A stretch of 64,000 bases of DNA, taken from positions 62,001-126,000 of the forward strand of contig MU839184.1 of the NCBI GenBank assembly GCA_030685235.1, written 5' to 3'. Positions 12,901 through 25,822 of this stretch are shown piece by piece. The notes under the pieces are model-generated. The model was not told the origin of the DNA. It searched no databases and worked only from the letters and a program-made list of their open reading frames with translations. How positions within the stretch are numbered: the first letter of the stretch is position 1; each line of letters starts with the position of its first letter. Position numbers and translations under genes: made by a program. Source of the DNA: Copromyces sp. CBS 386.78. Taxonomy: Eukaryota; Ascomycota; Sordariomycetes; Sordariales; Sordariaceae.

Positions 12901-15900
12901 ATAATATAAGAAATACTATTATTAATATATTAATACCTTTCAATATATATAATCACTTCTAACTAAGAATAAAAAGGATGAAATTAGAAGAAAATTTAGT
13001 ATTTATAAAGAAGTATAACTTTTTAAAAATTTATTAAAAATCTTCCTTACCCTAGACTATATTTAGACCCGGCCTAGAAACATAATATATTCTAAATCCG
13101 TAGGCCTTACTCGAATTAGTATTAAATATTTATTTAATAATAAAGTAAACGGCTTCCTTTATACTAATATAATTCGAATAAAAATATCTTTCAAATTTTA
13201 AGAAATATAATTTCTATTAGGCTAATAAAGAATCTAGAATTTAAAAACGTATAATAAATCGTTTAGGATAAAGGAATATATTCGCTTAGCTATCCTCTTA
13301 CTCTTTTTATTATTATCCTAACTAAAAATCGAATATATTAAAAATAAACTTCAAACTATTTTCGTCAATTCCGGCCTCTAATTCTTTAATATAGCGGATC
13401 TAATAGTTTAAAAATATATACCGCGTACGTTTACCGCTAAAGAATAACTTATTTTAGTATATTAAAAATTTATACAATTTATCCTAATAATTTTTACTTA
13501 CAATATAATTCTAACCTAAAAATAGTTTAAATATAAAATTTTTATTAGGAGGCGGGCTTTTTAATATATATACTACGTTTTAAGAAAAGATAAAAAGAAT
13601 AAGGGAAAGAATAAAATTCCGTTAATAAGGGTAAGCCGATAAATATCCAAAATTACTTGTATTAAATGGGAAATTAAAGTAAGGGTATTTATAAATTTTA
13701 TACCGATAAAACTAGTATTAAAAAATATTACCCTAACTGTAATTAATATAGCCGTACCCGGTACGGCCGTATTTATCGGAAGTAGAATAATACAACGAAC
13801 GCTTCTAATATTAGAAGAGAATAAAAATAAAATATAAGGGAAATAAGGCTTACCTAATATCTATTCGGGTCTTTATTTAAATATTATCGTTAACGAATAT
13901 AAATTATACCGGCTATCGCTTATATTCTAAAGAAAGGACGAATATAAATATAAGTCTATTTCTACCCTAATTATATAATATAAAGTTAACGTCTATTTAA
14001 TAGAGAATTTATTTATAATATTTTTATTACTAATTATTATAATATAATTTTAATATTAATTAAACGATTAAACGAACATTATTCTATTTTATTTATATTC
14101 GTTAACTATTTCGAATATATATATTTTAATATATATATTGGATTTTAGGCGATTAAAAAATATTATCCCGGATTCGTAAGCGCTTATAATTTATATTTTG
14201 GGGGCGATAGATTTTATATAAGGGAAGACGTTCTAGGGGAAATATTATTATTTAAAATTTAATTTAATACGAATTACTTTAGCCCTTTCGCCTTTTATAG
14301 ATTAAATTTTAATTAGGTTGCGTATCGGCGGGATCTTCTATTGTCGGTATTAGACCTATAAAAAAAATTTACTAATTCGGACTTTATATTACGGTTCTAT
14401 TACGCTTTTAAATATAATTATAATAGGGGATATATATTCTGGGGCAATAAAATATTTAAGTAGGCGGAGAAGTTTTTTTTTGCGTATCGGTAGGTATTCT
14501 ATACCTCTAGAATACTATAGAGAAGGGGGTATTATAATATTAATTTATAAATTAATAGGAAACGATTTACGAAAAGGACTTTTTTAGTTGGCGATTTTAT
14601 TAATATTTTTAACGACGATTATATAAATACGTCTATTATTCGACTAAACAGTATTTTTATATATTAATAAATTTACGAAATATATATATTAGTTATAGTA
14701 ATAATTATAAAATTTCGGATATAATACCTTATTTATAAATTTTTACTAGAATACCTACTTTACGAAATTATAATAAAGAAGAAGATTATTAAATTTCTAA
14801 ATATAATTATAAATTAAATTTAGATAGTTACTTATTTTAAAGGAAGTATTATTTATATTAAGTACGATATTTATTATATTTAGGTAGTATTTATAGTATA
14901 GCTTCTATATCGATAATTATAAAATATAGTATTTTTATAGTATTATAGCGTACTTCGTATTAAATTATTCTAATATATTAATAATATTCAATATAATTAT
15001 TTTTATATTTAATTCGAAGAATAAATCGTTTAAAGTTTAATTTTATTTTAGTAGCCACTTTTATATTACTACGGTTACTTCTAATTAAATAAATTGAAGT
15101 TAGGTAAGAGGGAACCTAGCGCACCTTCCTAAAGTTAAAAATTCGAAGTATATAAATTCTATCCCGTACTTTTTTTTTTCGTTTTAAATTTAAATTTTTA
15201 AATTTTACGTTAATATCGTCTTTTAATATTTTAGAATACTTTTTTTATTCCTTTCCGTTTATTTCTATTACCTACGGCGCGTAGGCGTAAACGATATATT
15301 TAGAATTTAAACCGTTTAATTAAATTAAGGAATAGAGTAATTGCTTAAATATAATTATATTTGCGCCTCTATAATAATATTTTAGATAGTTAAATAGCCT
15401 TTATTTAATATTATAATCTAATAGAAATATTTATAATTATTCGCCGAGCTTAGTATTTTGTAATACTCTTTTAAATTTTTAATATTCGTTTCGTTTAATA
15501 CGACTACTACTAAATAACTACCCCCTAAAATACTTTGCGTCGATAGTAGATTTACTAATACTAAAACCGTAATTATAAATAAGTTTATATACGACTATAT
15601 ATATTACCTACCTTTTTCTTATTTAATTATAAAATTCTAATACTTTAAACTTCGTAGTTAATCCTATATCCATTGTCCCCCGATTTTCCGCTCCCGAATT
15701 TACGCCGTTATTAGCGTTACGGTAAATATATTAGTTCGACAGCTTTTATAAGTTTATTAAGGGTCTTTAATCTTAATTTAGTAATAGGTATCTTAATTAT
15801 AAAAAAGTATTAAATTAATTACTAAGGTTTGTCGGCTCCTTATCCTTTGCCTACTATTAAATAAGATTAATTTATTATTTAATATAAATAGGTTTTAATT

Positions 15901-17359
15901 GTTAATATTTTAAGCTATTTTAATTTTATAATTATACCCCTTTATATTAAAAAGTATATTTAATTTTTATTTCCCTAATCTTTATCCGCTAACTAAAATT
16001 TTATAATTATATTCGGATAATACTATTAATATTACCCTTCTAATTATTAGGATTTATAGTACCGTTAGTATTTCTTTGCGCTCTTATTCTTAATTATTAT
16101 TATTTAGAAGTAAAGTAAATCTTTAATTCTCTTCCGTTTTCCTCCCTTCCTTCTTCACTACCTTATTTTATAATATTAATATATTACGTAATTGAATATA
16201 TATTAATTACTTCAACTTTTTTTATAAGTATAACCGCCCTTAAGTTGTATAATTATTAATAAGTTAATACGCTATATAATTGAATATATATCGATTGCTT
16301 TAATATTTTGTATAAGTATAACTACCCTTTAAATTTTATAATTATTAACGAATTAATTTAGTATTTCGAAGTATTGAAGCTTAATTTTCCGTAAGTTCTA
16401 TAATTTAAATTGAGACTAAGGTGAGAATAATTTTATTTATTCCGATTATTTTACAAGTTTCAAATCGTCGTAGTATATTAATAAAATCGTTTGTAAATTC
16501 TATAATATACTATCGACGAAAATAAGTAATAGTAGTAATTAAGAAAGTTAATAAAGCGGTTAGTTAGGGGGTTAGTAGAAGTAGAAGTAGAAGGATGGGA
16601 AGAAGAGGAATTTTTAAATTAGCGCCGCCCTAGTACCGACCTACCTAAATATAGATTTATTTAAATTATTAGAGTAGGGCGATATTAGGATCGCTAGCCT
16701 AGAATTCTTAGCTACAGGAATTGGTAATTTAAATAAATTTTATAGTTATAATTAAATTTATTTTTACTTCGCCTTTTTAAATTAACTTATTTCTCTTGAT
16801 TAGAATATATTTATTATAAAAAATTGAATTTCTATACGATAGGATTTTAGTATTAAACCTCTTTTAGTACAAAGAGTTCTATTTTTAAAATAGAATTAAT
16901 TATTAAAGGAATATACTTTGAATAATAAAATCTTCCCTTTAAATACTAAATTAATTTATATTTGAGAGGAAGGTAAATATATAGTTGATTTCTCAATTGA
17001 AATCCTCTTAGTAAATATTAGATGTATTTGATTTATAATAATTATAGTTTTGGAAATCGGTTGGAATATAATAAATCTTTTTTTATAATTATATTTTTAT
17101 CGAAATTAAATTCTTTAACGCTAGATTATTATATAAGAAGATTGGCTAGTAGATAATATAGGCTCTTTTATAGAAAATAGTTTAATAATTGAAAATGGAT
17201 TAATATATAGAGAAGATGTAGTAAGTAAGCTAATTTAGTAACGAGAAGAAGAAGGTAGTAGTACAATTATTCTTAAATTGAATAATATTAATATTGAAAT
17301 ATTTGTATTTAATTAATTTTTTATACTAAATTTCTCTATTGTATAAATAACCAATTTTT
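10000..17359. other. AT-rich RIP-degraded stretch, content unresolved
   Basis: No intact gene. The composition is TA-rich with many stops in all frames. Short open patches occur on the plus strand near 13730-14150 (one contains GLPNIYSGLYLNIIVNEYKL, then YKYKSIS), which look like remnants of a coding sequence I do not recognise. No LTR pair or terminal inverted repeat was found by reading. A patch at about 12005-12150 keeps CA/TG and normal GC. The 3' remainder of the LINE may extend into the first few hundred bases. Confidence 0.6.
16185..16360. repeat. 88-bp tandem duplication
   Basis: Two adjacent copies, about 16185-16272 and 16273-16360. Both contain ATTGAATATATAT, then TATAAGTATAAC, then TATAATTATTAA at the same 88-base offset. 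The copies have diverged, largely by C/T and G/A differences with some transversions. Confidence 0.7.
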
Positions 17360-17665
17360 TATTACAGGGTTAGCCTTATAATAGTTCAATATACGGTTGG
17401 CAACTATCGGAGCCAGAAATTAAATTATAGCTCCGAATATAGTATAAAGCTATTATAGCCTTTATAAAAGGCTACGATAACTTTATTATCGCTATCGCTA
17501 TATAGGTCGTACCAATTCTATAATATTTAGAAAATTACTATAGAATTAATCTCCTAAATTAGCTTTTATAAAGATTAATTTAGGATTGTACCCTTAAACT
17601 TTTTTTTTTATTCCTTTATATAATTATATATCTTCTTACTTACCTTATACCTTTATATTATAATA
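17360..17665 (+). repeat. Gypsy-1 5' LTR
   Basis: 306 bp, starting TATTACAGGG and ending ATAATA. Ends of TA...TA fit TG...CA after RIP. It is more AT-rich than its partner at 24220-24525, and nearly all differences from it are transitions. Confidence 0.88.
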
Positions 17666-20600
17666 ATTAATTATACTTTTAAACTATTATATTTATATAT
17701 ATATTTCTTTTCAATCCTTAGAATCGTACGACGAAAAGTTACGTAATCTAGAATTATACCGGGATCGCTTCGTAGGAATCGCGGACCCCGATATATAAAA
17801 TCGCTTCGTTAAACTGCGGATTTATTAAGACCGGACTGTAAAAATAATAATTTAATTATTATAATTATATTTTTATATCGTAGTAATCCCCTTTAATTGC
17901 ACTTTTATATTGCGATAATCCCTTTTATATTATAAATTATTTTCTTTATAAAAAACGATAATAATTACGATTATTATTCTAGCGATAATAATAATAACGG
18001 TAATAATATTTCGTTATTAGATTACGTCGTTCTAAACTTTTAAGAAATAAAATAAGGAGTTAACTTATTAAATAATTCCCCCAATTTATTCGACTTTAAA
18101 GAATTTTTCAATATTTTTATTAAAGATTTAATTTTTAATATTAAAATTTATTAAATAACCTTTTTTTAATTCGTTAATATTATTCGTAATATCCAAAATT
18201 TTATAAACGGCTTTACGGAGGATATTCGGCTATATTTAATTTCTCGAAACTACGAAATTTTCGTTAAAACCGTCGTCCAATAACCAATTTTCAAATTTAT
18301 TATCGAACTATTAGGAAGGGTATTTATAATGGTTATTATAAATTATAATATTATAATAGAAGAACGGAATATAGTATAACGTGTAATTATAATTCTATAA
18401 TAATAAATTATAATTATATCCGTTATAATCCCTTTTAATATATTAAAAACCTTTAACGCCCCCGAAGAAACTATAATAGCTATTTCCCGGCCTTTTAAAT
18501 GTATTATCGAAAACCCTCCGATCTTTACCGGGGAAAATAAAAATAATATTAAGTACTATAATATTTTCTGGTTATAATAGAACTAAATTAGGACTATATA
18601 GGAGTTCGACGCCTTGTATTTCCCTATAAAGCGGGTTAAAATTGTATATATAATATTCCGGCTAGGATTAAATTTATATTTAATATTAGATAATAGCCTA
18701 AAGAAATTTATAGAATTCCTTAGAGAATTTAAGAAGTAGCTATAAATAACTGACGAAATTTTCTTTACGTACTTTATAAATTAATATAATAATATTAACG
18801 TTAAATTAAATACTAATAAATATTTTATTAATTTTTACTAAGGTAATACTCTGTTTTTACATTTCGAAATCGAATTTACCAAATTTATGAATAAATATAA
18901 ATTTAATAATATAATAAAAGTTTATTATTTTCGTAATAAGTTTAATAAATAGCTTTGAAATATTTTAATCTCTTAAAATTTTCCCGAAGACGATAATTAT
19001 ACTACGTAGTTAAGGTTCGTAAGGAAAGTTAATTAAAAATTAGAAAACGCCGATTATTATAATAAAATAATTGTAAGTACCTTTAAAAATTTAAATTCCT
19101 CCTCTAAAAACGCTATAGCGGCTCCACCCGCTATAATTAATAAATTCGTAAATTAAAGAAGAAATTAAATAAATTTTAATTCTATAAATTTCTTTATTAT
19201 ATTCGACCCCGAAGTTTTTAAGGAACGAAAGAAGAAGGGCTTCTACTACTATTATAGCTAATAAAATTATATCGCTCGTAATTATTTTGGATCTATTAAT
19301 TAAGGCGGTAAATTTCGTATTAATAATAAATTAATTAGTAAAAAGAAAAAGGGTAGGGGTAGACGCAATAATAATAATACCGGGTAAAAACCTACGGAAG
19401 TCCGTTTAATAAGAACCGCCGATATAATTATAACCCCTGCGATTAAACCGGCCGTAGGTAGTAAATATTATAATAAATTGGAAAATATTTAGCTTCTATA
19501 TTTAATTGCGTATAAAGGCCGAACCGGGTAATTATATTATAAAAATAATAGGATTTTTTAACGGATTTAGAGGAAATATAAATCTAAGTATTAAATAGTA
19601 CTATTTTAAATTCAATTTTATTATTTACGTATATAATTATTGGCACGTATAAAAACTATTATATTTCCTTTATTAATAGTAAATATTCTACGTTTATATT
19701 ATTGACCGTTCTTTCGTTATAAAGTATAATCTTCCCCGTTTCTACCTTCTTCGTCCTAAAAAATTCGTATTCGTAAATAGAAACGTTAAGGGTATAATTA
19801 GCGAAAGAATAATAGGAAGGCTATAGATAGATTATTATAAGGAAATTATTACCTTTTTAATTTATAATTTCTCTAATAAATATTTAATTATTCTAAAATT
19901 CCCTTAAATAAAATTCTACAAACTATATATCGATTATAAAAAAAGCGGTATATATTTTAACTACCCGGATTATAAAGACCGCTATTTATTAATGGAGTTC
20001 CCTAATAATTAAACGGAAGTACCCCGAACCTTCTTTAACCTTATTTCTATTATAACCGCTTACGTTTATAAAAAAGCTCTTCCCTAAAATAATTCTAAAT
20101 TCCCTTCCTTTCCTCCTCATATTCTTAGGGGCTATTTCTATAAAGAAGCGGCTTAATATAAGGAAATCGAAAATTAATTTATTAGGGCTCCCTAATTTAA
20201 AAACGAAGGATTTAAAGAGCGGACCTCCGATTCTCCCGCTAAAGTACCGTTAATAATTCTATTATAAGTTCTTATTACATATTGCGTAAGCGCGAAAATA
20301 TAGGGCATTATAAGTACTATTACCGTCTTCGTACTAATTAAGCGGGATATACTATACGAATTGTATATTAAATTTAATAGAAGACGTATATTAATGGGTA
20401 TATATTGTATTAATATTCGGATAGGCAAGTATATTGAAAATACTATAAACCCTATTAATATTAAGGAATTTAACGCCGCTACTTTTAACTTTATTTATAA
20501 AAAAGACTGATTTTAACTATATATTATTAATTATATTCAATTAAAAAGGCTAATTACCGTTTTAGAATTTCGGGAAATAAATCTTACGTACGAAATTATA

Positions 20601-22244
20601 GAAAATATTATCGAAGGGCGAAGGGAAAAATATAAGGACGATTTTCTATATTCCCTCTACTCTTTTATTAATAATATAACCGGTAAATACGGATTTAAAA
20701 TAGAAAAGGAAGTAATAATAATCGCTAAATTTATTACCTTAATAAAGGATCTGGTTAAAAATGTACCGCTCTATAAAGAGATTATCCGTTGTATTTATTT
20801 AGTAAAAGTAATAGAAGAAGACGTTTAAAAATTCTTCGATAAAATAAATAAGTTTTAAAAGACTAAGGAATAAATAAAAAGGATATTAATAAATTATTAT
20901 TAATTATATATTAACGTTTTTCTTCTTTCGTTAACCGATAAAATACCCTTATACTATTTATACGACTATAAAATCGAATTTAAATTAAGAGAGTAGTTAT
21001 TATACGTTAAGTTTAGATTAATATTATTTATCGAAGCTACCGTTATTAAAAAGTAAATTAATGAAAATTTTAAAAAGAAGTTCATCTATCCCTCCTAATC
21101 CGCTACCGCTTCGCTTATCTTATTAGTATAAAAGCCGGGCGGGGGAGTCCGTATTTACGTTAATTATTATAGTATTAATAACGTTACTTTAAAAATATAA
21201 TATCCGATTCTGTTAATTAAGGAAACCTTTAATACTATTTATAAAGCGAAGATTTTTACTAAATTCAATATTATTAATACGTTCAATAAGATATAGGTAA
21301 AGGAGGGCCACGAATAATTCACTATATTTATTACCCGCTTCGGGCTTTTCGAATTTTTAATATACTTATTTAATTTATAAAAGGTATTAAAGACGTTCTA
21401 AAATTATATTAATAATATTTTATATAATATCTTCGATATATACGCTATTATTTACTTTAATAATATCCTTATTTATTCGGAAAATAAAGAAAATTATATA
21501 GAGTACGTTAACGAAGTCCTACGGAGAATAATCAACGCGGGCCTATAAATCGATATTAATAAATATAATTTCTATACGAAACGGACTAAATATTTAGGGT
21601 TTATTATTACCCCTAAAAGTATTGAAATAAACTTAGAAAAAGTAATAGCAATTATTTCGTAGGAGGTTCCAAATATTAAGAGGGCGCTATAATATTTCTT
21701 AAAATTCGCTAATTTCTATCGGTAGTTTATTAAATATTTCTCTATTTTAATAGGCTTATTATACGAATTAATAAAGAAGACCGTTAAAGATTGAAAATAA
21801 GAAGACTAATACTAATGCTCTTTTAATATATTTAAACGAATTTTTACTAGTGGACTAATATTACGTATTTATAATTAGTTTAAATAAACGGTCGTAAAGA
21901 CGGATATTTTAAATTAAGTTTACGGTAGTATTCTCTTTCAATATAATGAAAATAGGGTATTATAATTAATAATTTATTTTAATTAATAATATTCGTTAAT
22001 AGAGTATAATTATGATATTTATAATAAAAAATTATTTATTATTATTAAAGTGTTAAAGGAGTAGAAGTTAAAATTAAAAGGAATATAATAACCGTTTGAA
22101 GTTTTAATAAATTATAAAGGATTAAAGTTGTTTATAATTAGTAAATAATTAATATTATAGTATATAAAGTAATTATAATTTTTCTCCCACTTTAATTTCA
22201 CTATTTAATACCGACCGAATTCGCTATAAGTCCGCCTTAATGTA

Positions 22245-22478
22245 TTGAATTGCAAATTGGAAAATATCCTAAAATATAAGGGTAATAAATGCTTTTTAAT
22301 AAAAAATAAAGTTTTATTAGAGAAGGATATTTTCGTTAATAATTTTTACGTTTTAAAAAATAAAAGGGATCCGGAAGTTTTCGTCGGGATAATTTACCTT
22401 TATAATTTAAAAATTATAAACGAAACGTCGGTAAACGATTTAATAATAGAAACCTATAAGAAATTAACCCTTTTTTAA
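22245..22478 (+). pseudogene. Gypsy-1 pol fragment between RNase H and integrase
   Basis: A 77-codon open stretch starting at an alternative (TTG) codon. Its position between RNase H (about 21830-22200) and the integrase (from about 22620) shows it is the pol connection region that happened to keep no stop, not an independent gene. Confidence 0.6.
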
Positions 22479-24207
22479 AATGTATTCGCCTATTTAATAG
22501 ATCTAATAAGGAAGGTATAATCAAGGGAGGTTAAAGGGAGCTTTAAAAAACTTTCGTTTATAAAATACTGTGCTATATAAAACCGGATCTATTATTGCAA
22601 TTCGGTTTTCCTTAACCCTAGAAATATTAAAGTCTACTACCAACTAATCCGCCGTACCTACAATATACTAAGAATAAAGTACTTAGGGAAGGAAAAAACT
22701 TATAGCTTTCTCCTCTAATCTTTCTTTTAGCCGGAAATATATAACGTGGTAAAAACCTGTTACAAAACCTGCCTAACGTATATAAAAACGAAGCCGTTAT
22801 AATACGTACTATATGGGTTTCTAAAATTATTACTAATACCTTTCGCTTTATAAAAAAATATTTCTATTAATTATATTATATTATTAACGTCTTACGAACG
22901 TTGTAAATAAGTATTTTAATATATTACGGTAATTATTAATAAATTAATAAAGATACGGTATTTTATCCCTATAGTAAGGCTAACTGTAGAAGAATTAGCG
23001 GACTACTTTATAGAATAGGTCTATAGTATTTATAGCTTACTTAATACTATTATATTTAATCGGGGTTCCTAATTCATTTTGCAATTTTAAAAAGCGTTAT
23101 TAACGAAATTAGAAATTAATTTTACGCCCTCCTCCACTTTTTACCTAATTACGAACGGGTAAACGGAATGTATTAACGTAAAAATAACAAAATATTTACG
23201 AACCTTTATTAATTAAGTATAAGACGATTAAATTAATTAATTACTAATAGTAGAATTTACTATTAATAATTTAATCTTAAAAATAACGGGAATTTTGTTG
23301 TTTTTTACTAATTATAAATTCTATTCCCGAATAAAGGTCGAGCCTACTATACTATACCCCCTAAAAATATTAAAAATTTAATAAGATAAATATTTTAAAG
23401 TTATTAAAATTGTTAACCGGTTTAAAATAATTTTAAACTATATAATAATTAAGGTAAAGGAGGTATAAAGGTAATACGAAAATAATACTAATAAAAAGAG
23501 ATCGGATGCCCCACAATATAAAATCGGGGATAAGGTCTTACTAAATATAAAAATCCTTAAAATTAGAAAACTGTATATTAAATTAATTTTATTCCGGGAA
23601 AGGCTATTCAAAGTCCTAAAAGTTAGTAACTATATAATTACTCTTTAATTCCCAATTAATATAAAATATAATCTTATATTTTATATTAATAAAATAAAAT
23701 TTTAGGAAGGATATACCGAAGGGAATATAAAGGCGAATTAAAGGAAGATTATAAAGCGGACGGATAATAGGAAAAATTCTATCGAATAGGATTTTAATAA
23801 TATAGGCGGTTATAAATAGAATTTAAAAAATAGATAATAAAAATACTACGTCCTATAAGTACCGCTATATATATTAAACTAATAAAAACGGGCTAATGTT
23901 ACGATATATTTAGAAGTAATACGGAAATTTTACGAAAATTATTTAAAAGAATTGGCGCCGCTAGATTAAATTATTATAGAAAAGCGGTGTAAAGTAATAA
24001 CAGACCGGTAGTCGGAAGCGGATTAGCCGCTATTAATAGAGGTAGGAGCGGATTAGCCGGTATTAGCGGGAAATATAGGGTATAGAGGATTAAAGAAGTC
24101 GCCACGTAAAGTAATAGCGGCTATAGAGGCTTTTATAAAGTAGATTAAACGATTAATAGGTATTTCGATCGTTTTATATATTATTAATTAATTATATAAC
24201 TTCTTTT

Positions 24208-24219
24208 AGCCCGGGGTAG
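24208..24219 (+). promoter_or_regulatory. Gypsy-1 polypurine tract
   Basis: A G-rich run (CCCGGGGTAG context) directly before the 3' LTR, where plus-strand DNA priming occurs in LTR retrotransposons. It matches the position and form of the tract in Gypsy-2 (48969-48980). Confidence 0.6.
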
Positions 24220-24525
24220 TACTATAGGGTTAGTCTTATAATAGTTTAATATGCGGTTGGTAGTTATCGGAGTTAGGGATTAGGCTATAGCTCCGAATAT
24301 AGTATAAGGGTATTACGGCCTTTATAGAAGGCTACGATAGCTTTATTATCGCTATTATTATATAGGTTGTGCTAGTTCTGTAGTACTTATGAGATTATTG
24401 TAGAGTTGATCTCCTAGATTAGCCTCTATAAAGACTAGTCTGGGATCGTACCCTTGAACCTTTCCTCTTACTCCTTCGTGTAATTACGTATATTCTTACC
24501 TACCTTGTGCCTTTGTACCGTGATA
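24220..24525 (+). repeat. Gypsy-1 3' LTR
   Basis: 306 bp, starting TACTATAGGG and ending GTGATA. It keeps more G and C than the 5' LTR. The next base starts the GC-balanced gene island. Confidence 0.9.
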
Positions 24526-24682
24526 TTTTTATAGTTTGTGAATTTGTATTGAAATTGATCTATGGATAAATTTCACGCTAAAATATTTTGCAATTGTAAA
24601 ATCATACCTAAGATTATTTCCTATAGGTCGGGTGGCGCGTTATGGTACGGAAGAATACCGAAGCGGGAAACCTTGAGTCCAA

Positions 24683-24711
24683 ACATTAGTTGTCTGACAG
24701 ACAACTAATGT
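24683..24711. repeat. Perfect 14-bp-arm palindrome
   Basis: ACATTAGTTGTCTG, one A, then its exact reverse complement. It is followed by TCTAGAAAACAG, which matches the flank of the second hairpin at 25170-25225. A third single copy of the motif (CAGACATTAATTGTCT) lies near 24736. Confidence 0.85.
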
Positions 24712-24903
24712 CTAGAAAACAGTAATTGCTTCCCAGACATTAATTGTCTCCCAGGCCCCTAAAAGGCAAAAGTATAGGGTATTACTTCCTATACTTTAGT
24801 GGTCCTTCAAGGCTTCGTTAGGATTACTAAGGTTAAAGCCGGCCGGTGTGCTTGAAAGTCGGAATTTCTAAGGTAGGCGATAGTCGGAATGGCTTCAAAA
24901 AAT

Positions 24904-24976
24904 TGGTTACGAACAGGAATCGAACAGAGCATGTTACGATGAAGCACTGCTTTAATAACTATTTGGCTACTAAGCC
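24904..24976 (-). tRNA. tRNA-like relic (degenerate)
   Basis: On the minus strand the sequence runs GGCTTAG-TA-GCC...AAAGC, an acceptor/D-arm layout with correct spacing, and then GTTCGATTCC (B box) and a 3' CGTAACC. The acceptor pairs only 4 of 7, the anticodon stem has a mismatch and the T stem fails. No anticodon can be assigned with confidence. It could be a decayed tRNA, a tRNA-derived element or a mitochondrial insertion. Confidence 0.3.
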
Positions 24977-25169
24977 ATTTGGTTATTTCTAGAAGGAAGG
25001 TTAATTATTTCTGTTAATAAATGGGAAGAACGATGTTTGGGGAGGAAGGTACCCTAGGAGTTGGACTTTTGAGACTGAGAAATTTCGGATTTTGGACCCA
25101 CCTGTAACCCAGCTCCAAATGTAAGGCTACTATAGTATAGCGCTTACCCCCTATAAAAAAGATGCGTTG

Positions 25170-25225
25170 GTTTCCAGACATTGATTGTGCTTATTGTCCA
25201 ACAACCACAATCAATGTCTGGAAAC
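25170..25225. repeat. Perfect 20-bp-arm inverted repeat
   Basis: Left arm 25170-25189 (GTTTCCAGACATTGATTGTG) is exactly complementary to 25206-25225, with a 16-base spacer. The right arm and flank (CAATGTCTGGAAACAG) resemble the hairpin at 24683-24711 and its flank, so the two are related copies of one motif. Confidence 0.88.
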
Positions 25226-25530
25226 AGATTTTCCCACTACGGTAGCTAGGGGCTTATTGAGGGAGGCTTTACAAGTTGTAAATAGAATTGCATGGCAAGA
25301 TTATGAGTCTACCGGATCACCTTGGCCTTGCCTCACGCTTTCAGCTAAGTCAATCATTTATTAACCATGGCAATCTTCCATTATTCCCACGAGCTACTTG
25401 CACTAGCCCCTTTTATTCCATTCCACTCGTCAAATCCACCGATGCTTACGACATCATCACTAGAGTTCGCACGGCCAACCTGATGTTGAACACCCAAGGT
25501 TCACCACCTGATCCAAGCAGTACATCAAGT

Positions 25531-25822
25531 CTACTTGCTCTTAGCAGCCTCCTCCTCCCTCTTCTTCTGCTCTTTTCTCTCCTTCTCCTTCGCCTCCCTC
25601 CTCCTCTTGATCTCCTCCTGTCTCAACTTGTCCGCTAATTCCTTTCTCTTCTTCTTGTCCTCCTCCTTCCTCTTCTTCTCAGCTTCCTTAGCAGCGTCGC
25701 TGAGGAACCAGGAGGTCAGCATATGGTCCACGTACAGAGCGAGTAGCGCAAAGAGAAAGCAGGCGAGGATGAAGGAGGCCCGAGGCAGGGAGGCAATCGA
25801 GGACATACCGGTTGTCGGACAT
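25531..25822 (-). CDS. Small Lys/Glu-rich protein 1 (spliced, 60 aa)
   Basis: The model is two exons: 25822-25809 (14 nt, MSDNR) and 25699-25531, joined across a 109-nt intron (25808-25700). The intron starts GTATGT and has a CTGAC branch site 12 bases before its CAG end. The frame is kept (phase 2). The product has 60 residues: MSDNRDAAKEAEKKRKEE, then an almost continuous Lys/Glu/Arg helix ending EEEAAKSK. It has no domain, no signal and no membrane segment. The unspliced reading from the ATG at 25806 would give a 91-aa protein with an N-terminal hydrophobic segment; I think that segment is intron. It is the first of three similar minus-strand genes. Function is unknown; a disordered or single-helix nuclear or cytosolic protein is likely. 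Confidence 0.7.

Larger units (their letters stand above)
17360..24525 (+). mobile_element. RIP-inactivated Ty3/Gypsy LTR retrotransposon (Gypsy-1)
   Basis: A 7166-bp element with two 306-bp LTRs and a 5-bp flanking repeat TTTTT (17355-17359 and 24526-24530; low complexity). Order on the plus strand: gag-like region (about 18050-19400), protease region, reverse transcriptase (about 21100-21780), RNase H (about 21830-22200), integrase (about 22620-23400) and a C-terminal tail. RT shows KPGGGVRIYVNYYSINN, GLFEFLIYLF, and a YFNN box at 21453-21464 where active enzymes have Y-x-D-D. Integrase shows KTYSFL, KTCLTYIKTKPL, then NRGSXFI...FTPSSTFY...NGXTECIN. A purine-rich tract precedes the 3' LTR. 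Pol order RT-RNaseH-IN defines Gypsy. Stops throughout make it inactive. Confidence 0.9.

Noticed and set aside
16185..16360. CRISPR-like direct repeats
   Set aside because: Only two adjacent 88-bp copies with no spacers; the genome is fungal.
25288..25638. Plus-strand open frame of 116 codons
   Set aside because: It runs antisense to the Lys/Glu-rich exon of small protein 1; the Leu/Ser-rich product is what an antisense of Lys/Glu codons gives.
25531..25806. 91-aa protein with an N-terminal membrane segment
   Set aside because: The hydrophobic part coincides with a consensus intron and an upstream ATG splices in frame to the same tail.
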